Source: MFD04580-c1 sp963702995 (GTDB lineage Bacteria > Planctomycetota > Phycisphaerae > Tepidisphaerales > Tepidisphaeraceae). From it: 64,000 nucleotides of DNA. This document shows positions 1-9,160 of the stretch, piece after piece. The notes below the pieces were generated by a model. The model searched no databases, had not been told where the DNA came from, and saw only the letters and a program-made list of their open reading frames with translations. The stretch is from NCBI GenBank assembly GCA_963702995.1, contig OY969783.1, positions 4,154,001 to 4,218,000 of the forward strand, read 5' to 3'. Numbering within the stretch: the stretch's first letter is position 1; the number at the start of each line of letters is the position of its first letter. Position numbers and translations under genes: made by a program.

Positions 1-819
1 GACCTGGCGGCCGCCCGGGCAAACATCGAGTCGGCGCGCCAGGGCGTTCAGATCGCCTTTGGCGAGTACTACCCGACGATCTCGCTCAACCTCAATTACT
101 ACATCCAGCGCAACGGCGGCGTCGCCGGCAGCTACTGGAACAGCCTCGTCTCGGCGAGCCTGCCGCTGTTCACCGGCGGGCTGATTCATGCCGACTATCG
201 CATCGCGCTGTCTCAGCTTCGCCAAGCGAAGCTGGAAGAGTCGATGACGCGTCGCCAGGTCGAGCAGGACGTCCTGCAGGGGTATGAGAACCTCGCCGGC
301 AACGGCGCCCGCCTCCAGGAGCTGGTGGTCGAGGTGAACGCGGCCCGGGAAGCGCTCCGCGTCGCAAAGGGCCTCTATCAATTCGGCAACGGCTTGTTCC
401 TGGACGTGCTGACCGCCCAGGATCGCCTCCTGTCGGCCGAACTGGCCCTGGCGACCGAAGAATTCAACCGCAAGACGTTCTACCTGACCCTGCTCCGGGT
501 GAGCGGGAAGCTCGTCCGCCCGCCCTCCGGCCTGATCACGACGCAGCCGACCACGCAGCCAGGCCTGGACCCGTCGCTCAGCGGCCCCGTCACCACGCCG
601 ACTCTGGGAGCCCCCGCCTCGCCCGCACTGCCGGACACGACCCAGCCTTCCACGATGCCCGTCGGAGAACCAACGTTCTCCACACCGCCGACGACCGCGG
701 CCTCGGCCGGGCCGGCGCCCTCGATCACCGCCACGACAGCGCCCATGCTGCCGCCGCCGGATGTGCGACCGGCCGCACCCATGTTGCCGTCGTCGCCCGG
801 AGCGACCACTCGCCCATAA
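1..819 (+). CDS. TolC-family outer membrane efflux protein, 3' part
   Basis: The reading frame is open from base 1, so the 5' end lies outside the window. The visible 272 residues match the second half of a TolC-type outer membrane factor, the periplasmic and outer-membrane duct of tripartite efflux pumps. The stretch GEYYPTISLNLNYYIQ followed by LVSASLPLFTGG is the typical strand/loop, then comes a long helix and the signature-like region KGLYQFGNGLFLDVLTAQD at about 130. After about residue 165 the family domain ends and an unusual Pro/Thr/Ala-rich tail of about 100 residues follows, probably disordered. The partner pump genes are not in view; the EmrAB-like pair at 31-34 kb is too far away to assign as its partner. 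Confidence 0.85.
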   Translation, partial: DLAAARANIESARQGVQIAFGEYYPTISLNLNYYIQRNGGVAGSYWNSLVSASLPLFTGGLIHADYRIALSQLRQAKLEESMTRRQVEQDVLQGYENLAGNGARLQELVVEVNAAREALRVAKGLYQFGNGLFLDVLTAQDRLLSAELALATEEFNRKTFYLTLLRVSGKLVRPPSGLITTQPTTQPGLDPSLSGPVTTPTLGAPASPALPDTTQPSTMPVGEPTFSTPPTTAASAGPAPSITATTAPMLPPPDVRPAAPMLPSSPGATTRP

Positions 820-980
820 GGCGGCAGGGCATGTGCGGTCACTCTCCCCATTAGCGGCCATCGCTCGCCAGCCACATCCGCGCCGTTCGGCGTTCCGTAT
901 AGGTCCGTGAGCGGGCGTGCCGCCTGACGAGGCCGAGGCTCACGTTGGCCCGGCGAGACCTATTCTTGAGGGACCTTCCG

Positions 981-1502
981 ATGGGAAAGAACACTTTTAA
1001 GTCGCGTCATTTCAGCGTCGCGCTGGTCGCGGCCGCACTTTTCGGAGTGGCCCTGGTGGGGGCCGGCTGCAAAGACATGATGGGCAAGCCGGACGACTCG
1101 AAGAAGATGGAGACGTCCAGCAAGACGCTGTACGAGCGGCTCGGCGGGGAGCCGGCGATTACCGCCGTCGTCGATGACTTCGTGCCCCGCGCCGCCAGCG
1201 ACAAGGCCGTCAACTTTACGCGCGAGGGCCACCCCAACCACTGGGACGCAACCCCCGCGAACGTGGAAAAGCTCAAAAAGCACCTGATCCAGTTCATCTC
1301 CATGGCCACCGGCGGCCCCAAGACCTATGAGGGCAAGGACATGGCCACGGCCCACACCGGAATGGGGATCACCGAGAGCGAGTGGACGGCCATCGTCGCG
1401 GACCTCGAGGCTTCTCTTGATAAGCTGAAGGTCCCCGCGAAGGAACACGCGGAGCTGATCGCCGTGGTCGCCACGACCCACAACGACATCGTTGGAAAGT
1501 AA
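981..1502 (+). CDS. Group 1 truncated haemoglobin-like lipoprotein
   Basis: Protein of 173 aa. The start at 981 is chosen because a GAGGGA Shine-Dalgarno lies about 7 bases upstream; an upstream in-frame ATG at 945 lacks one. Residues 12-29 form a signal segment ending in a lipobox (VGAGC, Cys30), so the protein is probably lipid-anchored outside the inner membrane. From residue 45 it matches truncated haemoglobins: LYERLGGEPAI at the start and DMATAHTGMGI carrying the likely proximal haem ligand His125. The position usually filled by Tyr B10 (VDDFY in the family) is Val68 here, so the oxygen-binding pocket should differ. Haem binding is inferred, not shown. A heptamer repeat lies immediately downstream. 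Confidence 0.82.
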   Translation: MGKNTFKSRHFSVALVAAALFGVALVGAGCKDMMGKPDDSKKMETSSKTLYERLGGEPAITAVVDDFVPRAASDKAVNFTREGHPNHWDATPANVEKLKKHLIQFISMATGGPKTYEGKDMATAHTGMGITESEWTAIVADLEASLDKLKVPAKEHAELIAVVATTHNDIVGK

Positions 1503-1516
1503 AGGGGGAGAAGAGA

Positions 1517-1596
1517 ATGCTGAATGCTGAATGCTGAATGCTGAATGCTGAATGAGACAAGCCTCAGACCGCTCCCCCATTCAGCATTCAGCATTC
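1517..1596. repeat. ATGCTGA heptamer repeat with inverted partner
   Basis: Five perfect direct copies of ATGCTGA occupy 1517-1551. About 27 bases later the complementary phrase ATTCAGCATTCAGCATTC (1579-1596) follows, so the transcript could fold into a long hairpin after the haemoglobin-like gene. A degenerate copy of the same phrase occurs at 36003-36048. It may act as a terminator; this is inferred. Confidence 0.8.
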
Positions 1597-1625
1597 CGAC
1601 TTCCGCATTTCCCCCCCCCCGTGTT

Positions 1626-2497
1626 TCACCCCGCCGAGACTTCTTCGTTCACTTCGGCCAGTTCGCGGGCGTTGCGCTCGACCCAGGCCTGGTGGTGTTC
1701 GGCCTTCTCGCGCTCGGCGAAGCCCTTTTCCCATTCGGCCTCGAAGACGCGCTTCCCCTTTTGCTCGCGCCAGTGGCCGCGTTGGAGAAGGTACGGCTCG
1801 CCGGATTGGCGGCGGCTCTTGACGATCCGATACTCAGGAGGCCGTGTTTCGGTCTCGGTCGCCGCGTCATCGGCCGCCGCATTGTTGACCGGCCGGGTGG
1901 TCGCCGGATGCGTCGCCGCGGCGGCCGGAGCGGGGACTGCGGACGGAGCGGCCGCCGGCGGTGTCGGTACGGACTGGACCGGCCGCAGGACGAGGGGCGG
2001 CGCCTTGGGGGGCGCCGGCTTCACATGATGGGCCGGCGGCTTGGGCCGGCGAAAGGGCTGGTCAAAACCGCCGCGGCGCGGCGCGTCGATCACGATGCGC
2101 GGGCCGCGGAGCGGCTGGGACAGAGCGAGCCGGGCCGACGGGCTGTCCCCTTCGGCGCTGGCCCGGGGTTCTCCGCCGGCGACGGCTCATGGCGCCCCTT
2201 GACGCCTGCGTGTGGATGGGAGCGGCCGCCGTGCCCTCCCGCGCCGCGCTGGCTCGGGGCGGCGTGCTGCGTCGGAGGGGTACTTTGAGCGGCCGGGCGG
2301 GGGGCGGGGGGCGCGTCGCCGCGCCGCATGGCCTCCCACGCGTCACGGTCAATCTCGCTGATCCTGCCGACGCGCCGAACGTCCGGCCGCTCCTTGGCTT
2401 GCTGGAAAACCGCGCTGCGGCTGTCGCCGCTGACCGGCAAGATGCTCGAAGACCCGTCGTTCAACTCGACTGCGACCGAAAAAAACTTCGCCACCAC
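1626..2497 (-). CDS. Hypothetical Pro/Ala-rich protein, frameshifted
   Basis: Two minus-strand reading frames join into one plausible protein of about 290 aa. The N-terminal part (from about 2497, GTG start) reads VAKFFSVAVELNDGSSSILP and then ISEIDRDAWEAMRRGD, a compact region of about 60 residues. The middle is Pro/Ala-rich and low in complexity. The C-terminal part (1626 to about 2180, other frame) ends in a charged, probably helical segment with WREQKGKRVFEAEWEKGF. A one-base frame change between about 2160 and 2190 is needed to join them. No known domain was recognised, and the protein may be a cytoplasmic or scaffold protein. Because the middle is low-complexity, the exact join is uncertain. 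Confidence 0.5.
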
Positions 2498-2846
2498 GAT
2501 TCCTCAAGACGTTGTCGTCCGCCATCCGTGTCGCGTGCAACGGGGCGAGTGCTGCTCGACCCGAAGCCCTTCGTCGGAGAGGGGCGCCGGGCCGGTCGTT
2601 ATTACTTCACAGTTGTCGAGTGGGACTTTACCGACGCCCCGGAGACTAGCGGTGCTTCAGACGCGAGATGGCATCCAGTGCCGCCAGATGCTCGCTGGTC
2701 GAAGATTCAATTCTCCGAAGCTACACCACCCGCCACGATCGCGCCGCGCGGGTGCCTGCTCCACGTACATCAAGTATACCCTCCCGCGGCCGCTTCGTGG
2801 AGAAGCGTTTCGGCGGATCCTGCAAAAGATCGCGCCGGGCGGCTAA
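2498..2846. other. Intergenic region, no gene seen
   Basis: This 349-base gap lies between the divergent or convergent ends of minus-strand genes. Open frames here have no recognisable protein content. It should hold the promoter of the gene at 1626-2497, but no clear -35/-10 pair was found. One GCGGCCGC octamer lies near 2786. Confidence 0.5.
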
Positions 2847-3955
2847 CTAACGCAGGTACGGCTCGTCCTCCAGTTCCCTCACGTACGCCAGGGCCTGGTC
2901 GATCGACCCCACCCCCGCGCCGCGACGGCGGCCGGCACTGTCCAGGTCCCGCAGGGTCATCAGGTCCTCAAAATGCTCCGAAGCCGCCAGCCGCTCCTTC
3001 GCCCTGTGGCCCAGCGACCCCTCTTTGTAGGCAAGCGCGTCCATATGGTGACGGATCAGGAACTCCGTCCGCTCGGTGAGCGTCCCTTCCAGCGCCGACA
3101 GGCCGGCCGCCACATGATCGGACGGGTCGATCGCCTTGCCGACATCATGGAGCAGCGCGGCAAGTAGGAATTCCTCGTCATAGGGCGCCTCGCCCCGGGC
3201 GAGTCCGAACACCTGCAAGCTGTGATAAAGCGCGTCCCCCTCCGGGTGGTGACGCGGGTCCTGCTTAACCCTTTCCAGCGGCTCCAGCAGCAGGCGGAAC
3301 AGCTCGAACCTGTCCATCCGCTCCTCGAGCCCCGCGATCTCGGCCTCGAGGTCGTCGCTCCCGTCTTCCCGAAGGAGCAGCTCCAGCTCCGCGATGCTTG
3401 CCCGTTCGATCGCCTTGCCGGTGATCGAGCTCTTGAAGCAATGGTTGGCCTTGTCCTCTGAGTAAAGCGTCAGCTCGAACGTCTCGCGGCCGCTTACATG
3501 GATGTGGGTGAAAACGCGCTCCTCGTTCTGCTTGATGACGCGTTTGTGCTGGGTTGTGTAGGGCATCCGCTCGTCCTCAAGCACCGACGTGACGGCCGAG
3601 AGCGTATTGCTGAACACGTGGATGTCGATGTCGGAGCCTTTGCGGACGTGGCCGGTCAGGACGCTCCCGATCAGCCGCGGCCGAAACGCCGACAGGAGCC
3701 GCATAAGCCGCAACGCCTCCAGGCGCATGTGCGCAGATGTTCATTTCGCGCATCCCCTTCGTAGAACTGGGCCAGCGACTGAATCTGGTCGCGGACTTCC
3801 GAGTTGGAAGGGAGGTCTTTGGGGCGATACTTGTAATCGACCCCGAGCTGGCGGGCCGCTTTGCGCTTGGCGCTGAAGTATTCGGATTCTTCCCGCTCGT
3901 ACATCAGCCGGGCCGCAAGCAATGCGATCTGCCGCCGGACGCGAACATCTGCCAT
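2847..3955 (-). CDS. Nucleotidyltransferase-HD domain protein, frameshifted
   Basis: The true start is probably the ATG at 3955 (MADVRVRRQIALL); a single frameshift near 3728 splits it from the downstream frame. Together they give about 369 aa. The N-terminal 80 residues are helical (MYEREESEYFSAKRKAARQL). Next comes a minimal nucleotidyltransferase core, IGSVLTGHVRKGSDIDIHVF, with the GS motif and the DxD metal-binding pair. The C-terminal half has an HD-type metal-dependent phosphohydrolase motif: HSLQVFGLA, then LAALLHDVGK (the HD pair) and a later IRHHMD. The architecture recalls tRNA nucleotidyltransferase-like and HD signalling proteins, but the substrate is unknown. The two parts read through smoothly (EHLR then MRLEALRLM), so the break looks like a sequence error. 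Confidence 0.75.
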
Positions 3956-4216
3956 GTGAGTCGATGGCCACGGGGTCTGGCGCCGCTCCCGCTCCGCCGC
4001 AAAAGCCGCGGCAAGGGGAAGATGAACGTGCGATCTCAAGAGAGCGGCATCCCGATGAATCGGGGCCGCGACCCAATCGACTTTGAGTATATATAGCGAC
4101 CGCTTTGCGGAAGTTCATCTTGAAAACCGGAATTCAACGCCTAAGGCGTCCCCATCTTTCGCGCCGGGAAGAGGTATAGTACACCCTGGGTCGAGTCGCG
4201 CCAGCAGGGGGCCTTC

Positions 4217-4690
4217 ATGAGCATGTCGGCGTCGGATCGGAACGGATCGAAACGGCAGCGCGGCTTCCCCGCGTCGCGCTGGCTGGTCTATGTCTGGGCA
4301 CTGCCGACCACCTCGGTCGGCTTCGTCGTGCTCGGCATCGCATGGCTGGGCTCGCCGATCTGGGGCGGTGTCCAACGCCAGGTGGTCGATGGCGTTCTGG
4401 AGCTGTACGGCGGCCTGGTGACATTCATCCTGGCCCGCTGCACGCCGTTGAAAGGTGGGGCGAGCGCGATGACGCTGGGCCACGTTGTCCTCGGCCGCGA
4501 TCGCCGCTCGCTCGACGGGTCGCGGGCGCACGAACGCGTGCATGTCCGGCAATGTGAACGCTGGGGACCGCTCTTCATCCCCGCCTATTTCCTCGCCTCC
4601 GCCGCCGCCTGGTGCCGCGGCCGCCGGGCTTACGAGGACAACCCGTTCGAACGCGAAGCCTACGCGCTGGAAAGCCCGCATCGGCCGTGA
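4217..4690 (+). CDS. Small membrane protein with HExxH motif
   Basis: Protein of 157 aa. Hydrophobic segments lie at about residues 22-45 (LVYVWALPTTSVGFVVLGIAW) and about 115-128 (LFIPAYFLASAAAW). Between them AHERVHVRQCERWG contains HERVH, a fit to the HExxH zinc-peptidase motif, and NPFEREAYAL near the C-terminus supplies a possible third ligand (Glu). This combination is seen in small membrane proteins annotated as possible metallopeptidases; activity here is only inferred. The ATG at 4217 is taken as the start, and MSMSASD follows a weak purine-rich stretch. The gene stands alone, with a palindromic repeat directly downstream. Confidence 0.65.
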   Translation: MSMSASDRNGSKRQRGFPASRWLVYVWALPTTSVGFVVLGIAWLGSPIWGGVQRQVVDGVLELYGGLVTFILARCTPLKGGASAMTLGHVVLGRDRRSLDGSRAHERVHVRQCERWGPLFIPAYFLASAAAWCRGRRAYEDNPFEREAYALESPHRP

Positions 4691-4703
4691 CCGAGCCCCT
4701 TGT

Positions 4704-4787
4704 AGCAGGCACACTCCGTGTGCCGTCCGCTCCGCTGTTCGCTACGTGGATCGTCAAGCGCGGTAACGGCGCACGGAGTGTGCCTGC
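4704..4787. repeat. Double-hairpin repeat, family A, copy 1
   Basis: The left arm AGCAGGCACACTCCGTGTGCC is itself an inverted repeat (GGCACAC-TCC-GTGTGCC). The right arm GCACGGAGTGTGCCTGC (4771-4787) is complementary to the left. The element lies between convergent genes, where it could stop transcription from both sides. Relatives are at 34978-35044 and 52522-52552. Confidence 0.85.
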
Positions 4788-4800
4788 GACGCGCCGCCCG

Positions 4801-6219
4801 TCACTCGCTTCGATCGGCCTCGCGGGGCGGGCGAGGCCCGGCGACCCAGACGGTCTTCACGTTCACAAATTCGCGGATGCCGGCGGCCGCCAGTTCTCTT
4901 CCGTAACCGCTACCCTTGATGCCCCCGAAGGGGAGGCGCGGGTCTGATTTAACGGGGCCGTTGATGAAGACCGACCCCGCTTCGATCCGCGACGCCAGCG
5001 CCTCGGCCGCCTCAATGTCGTTCGACCAGATGCTGGCGCCAAGGCCGTACGTCGAGGCGTTCGCCAGCTTGACGGCTTCATCCGGCGTTGCGGCGCCGAT
5101 CACGGCCGCGACGGGGCCGAAAGTCTCTTCGTCAAAGGCAGCCATGCCGGGGCGGACGTTGGTGAGGACCGTCGGCTCGTAGAAGAACCCCTTCCGCGGC
5201 ATTCGGCGGCCGCCGGTCAGGCATGTCGCTCCGGCCTTGATAGACCGGTCCACCTGTGATGCCAGCGATTCCAGCAGGTCGAGTCGGGCCATCGGGCCAA
5301 CCTGCGTCTGTCGGTCCTCCGGGCTACCGACGACCAGACGCCGCATCGCCTCGGCGAGGTCGGCCGCGAAGCGGTCGTGCTCACCGACGACGATGAACCG
5401 CTTCGCCGCGATGCAGCTTTGGCCCGTGTTGATGCACCGGGCGAGGGCGGCCGCCTCGGCGGTCGCCTTGAGGAAAGGCTCCAAGGACGCCCCCCGCGGA
5501 GGAAGGACAATGAACGGATCGGACCCGCCCAGTTCCAGCACGACCTTCTTGATCGCGCGGCCGGCCTGCCCGGCGACGGCGCTGCCGGCGCGGGTGCTGC
5601 CGGTCAGCGTAACGGCGCGAATCGCGTCGTGCTGAATGATCGCCTCGACCCGGCCCGCATCGACCCGCAGCGCCGTGAAGGCGCCTTGCAGGCACCCGGC
5701 GGCCAGAAAGACTTCTTCGATCGCTTGCGCGCACCCGGGGACGTTGGGGGCATGCTTCAAGATGCCGACGTTCCCGGCCAAGAGCGCTGGGGCCGCGAAT
5801 CGGAAGACCTGCCAGAAGGGAAAGTTCCAGGGCATGATCGCCAGGACCGGCCCGAGCGGCTCGTAGCGGACGTAGCTTCGGGCGGCGTCGGAGGGGATCG
5901 GCTCGTCGGCCAGGTAGCGGATGCCCTGCTCGGCGAAGTGGTCGCAGCAGTCGGCGCACTTATCAATCTCCGCCCTGGCGGCGGTGATCGGCTTGCCCAT
6001 CTCCTCCATCATCAAACGCGCAAGGGGATGACGGCGGCTTCGCAGCACGTCGGCGGCGGCGTGCAACATGGCCGACCGCCGCCCGATCGGGACCTGCCGC
6101 CACGCCCGGAACGTCGCTACCGCCTGATTCAGCAGGGCCTCGACCCGCGCGTCGTCGTCTTCGGGGTACTCGCGAATCAGCGCTTCAGTCGCGGGGTTGA
6201 CGGATCGAATGGAGCTCAT
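4801..6219 (-). CDS. NAD(P)-dependent aldehyde dehydrogenase, succinate-semialdehyde type
   Basis: Protein of 472 aa, the normal length for the family. The start is the ATG at 6219 with a strong GGAGGG six bases upstream; a longer ORF to 6249 lacks support. Aldehyde dehydrogenase signatures appear in order: MPWNFPFWQVFR (cofactor/oxyanion region), LKHAPN (NADP-contact Lys), LTGSTRAGSAVA (Rossmann turn), VLELGGSDPFIV (general-base Glu), TGQSCIAAKRF (catalytic Cys) and the late EETFGPVAAV. It resembles succinate-semialdehyde dehydrogenases of the GabD/Sad group, which oxidise succinate semialdehyde to succinate; the exact aldehyde cannot be fixed from sequence. It is a single-gene unit with repeat elements on both sides. 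Confidence 0.88.
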   Translation of the reverse strand: MSSIRSVNPATEALIREYPEDDDARVEALLNQAVATFRAWRQVPIGRRSAMLHAAADVLRSRRHPLARLMMEEMGKPITAARAEIDKCADCCDHFAEQGIRYLADEPIPSDAARSYVRYEPLGPVLAIMPWNFPFWQVFRFAAPALLAGNVGILKHAPNVPGCAQAIEEVFLAAGCLQGAFTALRVDAGRVEAIIQHDAIRAVTLTGSTRAGSAVAGQAGRAIKKVVLELGGSDPFIVLPPRGASLEPFLKATAEAAALARCINTGQSCIAAKRFIVVGEHDRFAADLAEAMRRLVVGSPEDRQTQVGPMARLDLLESLASQVDRSIKAGATCLTGGRRMPRKGFFYEPTVLTNVRPGMAAFDEETFGPVAAVIGAATPDEAVKLANASTYGLGASIWSNDIEAAEALASRIEAGSVFINGPVKSDPRLPFGGIKGSGYGRELAAAGIREFVNVKTVWVAGPRPPREADRSE

Positions 6220-6294
6220 GGGGTCCCTCCGGTGATCGCCGGGGGACATTGTACGCTCGCCCCGTCATGCGATGGGGATCGCAATAAGCTTCTC

Positions 6295-6495
6295 ACGCTA
6301 CAGCTTCGCGGAACAACGAGAGAGTCAAAATCCGAAGCACGAAAGCGGAAGGAAATGAACAATAGGAAGGAAACTCGATGCAAACGGACGAGTTCGTTCC
6401 GGGTTCGCCCTGTGGCGGTTATCTGGTTCTTCGTGCTTCGGTTTTGACTTGTTAGTGAGGACGTATCGCCGACCAGCCCTAAAGCTCTAAAGCAC
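6295..6495. repeat. About 200-bp palindromic element, copy 1 (diverged)
   Basis: Inner arms pair: GTCAAAATCCGAAGCACGAA near 6323-6342 and TTCGTGCTTCGGTTTTGAC near 6429-6447. The outer ends (ACGCTACAGCTT and GCTCTAAAGC) resemble the CACTACAGCGCT ends of better copies at 9161-9368 and 55681-55888. No open reading frame of its own. It may be a MITE-like non-autonomous element. Confidence 0.65.
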
Positions 6496-6535
6496 CCTGC
6501 ACACGAGTGACGGTCGGGGGGGGACACCATCCGAC

Positions 6536-6607
6536 GTGCCGCCGGTGCCCTCGCCGGCAGGCCGCGTGCGCGGCCGGCAACACCGCCGGTGAGGGCACCG
6601 GCGGCAC
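6536..6607. repeat. Double-hairpin repeat, family B, copy 1
   Basis: Perfect 17-bp arms GTGCCGCCGGTGCCCTC (6536-6552) and its complement (6591-6607) enclose about 38 bases that also hold internal GCCGGC-rich palindromes. It sits in the 520-base gap (6220-6739) between the aldehyde dehydrogenase and PDZ genes. A related phrase CCCGTACGGGCCCTAC follows at 6691-6706. Other family members are at 48188 and 57077. Confidence 0.85.
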
Positions 6608-6739
6608 TTTGATGATGCGCGCCGTTGCGGTCGGATGTCCTAGATTTGGGCCGATCGGCAGGGCCGAGATCGCTACCCTGATCGACGCCTCCCGTACGGG
6701 CCCTACACTGGCACCCGTGGCTCGCGTTGTAGTGAACGG

Positions 6740-7656
6740 CTAATCCGTCAGCGGCTCATGATGCTCCGGCGCGAGCGGCCGCGTCGTCGGGCCGCCGCCG
6801 CCCAGGGGGACCTGGCTTCGAACCCGATCAAGCTTCTCCCGCAATGGCTTGGGAAGAGAGTCAAGCTGCTCAGGCGTATCGATCGGGCCGTCGAAGATCG
6901 TCTTCTCTTCTTCGTTGGGGCCGCTCTTCTCCCTTGCGACCAGATGCTCGCGGCCGTCAACGCGGCTGTACCGGAACGACATCTTGCCGTCATCGAAGCC
7001 CGCCGACATCGCATCCGCATGCAACTGTGCGCCCGCCGGCCCCACCAGCCCCACCGCGCCCGCCGCGCCGGGACCAAGGGCGCGCCCGGCTGCATCCGCG
7101 CACGCATCTGCGCGATCCGAGCCCGCTGCTCGGCCATCATCCGTTCCATCTCAGGGTCGTTGGGCATCCCGCCGAACTGGAGCAGTTCGAGCGGCCGCAG
7201 CTCCTTCTCGGCCAGGCGCAGGGTGAGCGTTTGAGGCTTGCCGTCGCGAATGATCGCAAGCATCACCTCATCGCCCGGCTTGAAGGTCCGAACCAGCACG
7301 GCAAGCTGCTGCGGGTTGATCAGGAGCTGATCGTTCAGCTTGTGGAGGATGTCGAATTGCTTCAGCCCCGCGTCGTCGGCCGGGCTCTTTGTCGAGATGA
7401 AATCAACAACGAGGCCGACGCCGGCCGGCAGTTGCACCTGGTGCCGCAGCGACGCCGGCGCCGAGCTGGCGCTGACGCCGAGGTAAGGTCCTTTTTCGGT
7501 TCGGTCGCCCGGGCCGGCCTGCGGCGCGGGGGGCGGACCGCCCGGGCCGATCAGCACGGGGGGCGGCGCATCCGGTGAGACAGACGATCCCGCGATCAAT
7601 GGGGCCGCGGTCAGCGACAGCGTCAACGCCGTGGCGGTTACAAGACGGGGACTCAT
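6740..7656 (-). CDS. Secreted PDZ-domain protein, frameshifted
   Basis: The start at 7656 has an excellent GAGGAGGT seven bases upstream. About 305 aa once a frameshift near 7045-7075 is repaired. Residues 1-25 form a signal peptide ending near LIAGSS. A Pro-rich linker follows, then a PDZ domain at about 60-150: GPYLGVSAS, LPAGVGLVVDFISTKSPADDAGLKQFDIL and VLVRTFKPGDEVMLAIIRDGK. Next is a Met/Arg-rich helix (MERMMAEQRARIAQMRARM), and beyond the frameshift a C-terminal region with MSFRYSRVDGREHLVA and LDSLPKPLREKLDRV. No protease catalytic triad is present, so it is not a complete DegP/DegS. It lies 86 bases downstream of an anti-sigma-like gene in what looks like an ECF sigma operon, suggesting a periplasmic sensing or binding role. 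Confidence 0.75.
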
Positions 7657-7742
7657 TGAAGACCTCCTCAAAGTGAGGGATGTTGAAACGCATAAGGGGC
7701 GGGGAACGTCGCCAAGAGCGACCGTGTGGCGGCGCTCGGTCG

Positions 7743-8369
7743 TTAATAGGTGTCCATCTCCAGGTACTCTTCATCCTGACGGGGCACGTTCATCTCCACC
7801 TCACCTTTGGCCGCGGGGTCATACCACTGCAAATGCTGGATTTCGCGACGGATCACCTTCCGGGCCGGCACCAGGCCGTTGGAGGGGCCGGGAATGACCA
7901 CCGTCCCGCCATCCCAGAGCTGCCGGTGCGTGTACTGCAGCAGCGGCCCACCCCGCGGCTCGGCGGGGCCTCCCGGCCGCGGGCCCGAGACGACCGACGG
8001 GCCCCCGATGGGGTTGGCCGTCGGCGAGTGTCGCGGGGCGGCCGAAGACGTCATCAGGAGCGCGGAAATCGACGCAGCCAACGCCGCCCCGGCGATCGAC
8101 GCGCCAAAAAGGCTCAAAAACCATTTCGCCCGACCCGGCGGCCTGCCATGATCGGAGCCATGAATCAGAGACATTGGAAGCGGGCCAGGCTGCCGATCAG
8201 GCGATTCAAGGTCTTCCAATCGCACGGCAGTCACAGTGCTATGAGTGACCGTGTAGGATGCCTGATGCGCACTGAACGCTTTTTCGCAGCGGCCGAGCTG
8301 ACCTTCCAGCTCGGCGGAAGCAAATTCGCCGAGAATGAGATCGAGCGTTTCTTCTGTCAGTTCAGACAT
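7743..8369 (-). CDS. Probable anti-sigma factor, single-pass membrane protein
   Basis: Protein of 208 aa from the ATG at 8369 (MSELTEETLDLILGEF), which has an AGGTG five to six bases upstream; an ATG 15 bases earlier is also possible. The N-terminal 85 residues are cytoplasm-like and acidic with repeated Leu, as in anti-sigma N-domains, although no ZAS zinc motif (HxxxCxxC) is present. A transmembrane helix (WFLSLFGASIAGAALAASISALL) lies at about 95-117. The remaining 90 residues are Pro/Gly-rich and would be outside. The assignment rests mainly on its position 105 bases downstream of an ECF sigma gene and on topology; sequence similarity to known anti-sigma factors was not recognised. Confidence 0.6.
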   Translation of the reverse strand: MSELTEETLDLILGEFASAELEGQLGRCEKAFSAHQASYTVTHSTVTAVRLEDLESPDRQPGPLPMSLIHGSDHGRPPGRAKWFLSLFGASIAGAALAASISALLMTSSAAPRHSPTANPIGGPSVVSGPRPGGPAEPRGGPLLQYTHRQLWDGGTVVIPGPSNGLVPARKVIRREIQHLQWYDPAAKGEVEMNVPRQDEEYLEMDTY

Positions 8370-8474
8370 ACAGCACCTGTGCATTCCGACGAGGCCCTTT
8401 GACCGAGCACTGACCGCTCCCTGACGGCCCCTGACGGTCGCGGCTCGCAGACGGCCTTCTTGAGGCGTCGTTCG

Positions 8475-9062
8475 TCACAATTCGCCGCGCGTCGCGAAGG
8501 CCTGGGTTGCTTCAAGTTTTTTTCGAAGCTGGGCGCAGGCGCGGCTAAGTCGCATATCGACGGCGGCGGGAGCCAAACCGAGCAACTCGCCGATCTCTTT
8601 GCTGCCCATCCCTTCAAAGTAACGGAGCGTGACGGCGGATCGGGAAATGTCATCCAGCTCGCCAACGGCCGCCCGCAGGAGGGTCTCGCGCTCACGACGA
8701 TCAATCTCGTCGCTGGGGTCGGGCGACCATCGCTCATCGACCGCGGCCGCCGCGTCCGGGTCGGGGTTGGAGCGGGGCTGAATCTTCCCCCGCCGCCGCG
8801 CGTCGATCGCCAGGTTCCGCACCACTCCGCAAAGCCACGGCCCGAACCGGGACGGCTCCTTCAAGTCGGGCAGCTTCTCCCACGCCCGCAGGAACGCCTC
8901 CTGCGCCACGTCGCCGCTGGATGTCGCGTCCCCCAGCACGCCGTAGGCGACCGAAAGCGCCACGCGCTCGTAGCGGCGCAACAGCTCCGTGAACGCCGCG
9001 GCATCTTTCCGCTGCGCCCGTTCAACGAGGCAAATCACCTCGTCCGGCTGCAACTGGGGCAT
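8475..9062 (-). CDS. ECF-family RNA polymerase sigma factor
   Basis: About 195 aa from the ATG at 9062, with GGAGG 14 bases upstream (a TTG at 9083 would put it inside the ORF). Region 2 is clear: YERVALSVAYGVLG, GDVAQEAFLRAWEKL (the DxxQExF motif of region 2.2) and WLCGVVRNLAIDARRR. A charged linker follows, and region 4 has SRSAVTLRYFEGMGSKEIGELLGLAPAAVDMRLSRACAQLRKKL, a helix-turn-helix for -35 recognition. It heads a minus-strand unit with an anti-sigma-like membrane protein and a PDZ protein, the layout of an envelope-signal relay. The 208-bp palindromic element immediately upstream could lie in its promoter region. Confidence 0.9.
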   Translation of the reverse strand: MPQLQPDEVICLVERAQRKDAAAFTELLRRYERVALSVAYGVLGDATSSGDVAQEAFLRAWEKLPDLKEPSRFGPWLCGVVRNLAIDARRRGKIQPRSNPDPDAAAAVDERWSPDPSDEIDRRERETLLRAAVGELDDISRSAVTLRYFEGMGSKEIGELLGLAPAAVDMRLSRACAQLRKKLEATQAFATRGEL

Positions 9063-9160
9063 GGCATCCAATTCGGCCTCCAAACCAGCCTTTCAGGATA
9101 TGAGACGAGCCAGCTCGTCGGGCCTAACGCGGCCGCCCAATTTATTCCCCGGACTAACTA

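Noticed and set aside
5377..6447. 356-codon plus-strand frame
   Set aside because: Antisense to the aldehyde dehydrogenase, which has all catalytic motifs and a strong ribosome site.
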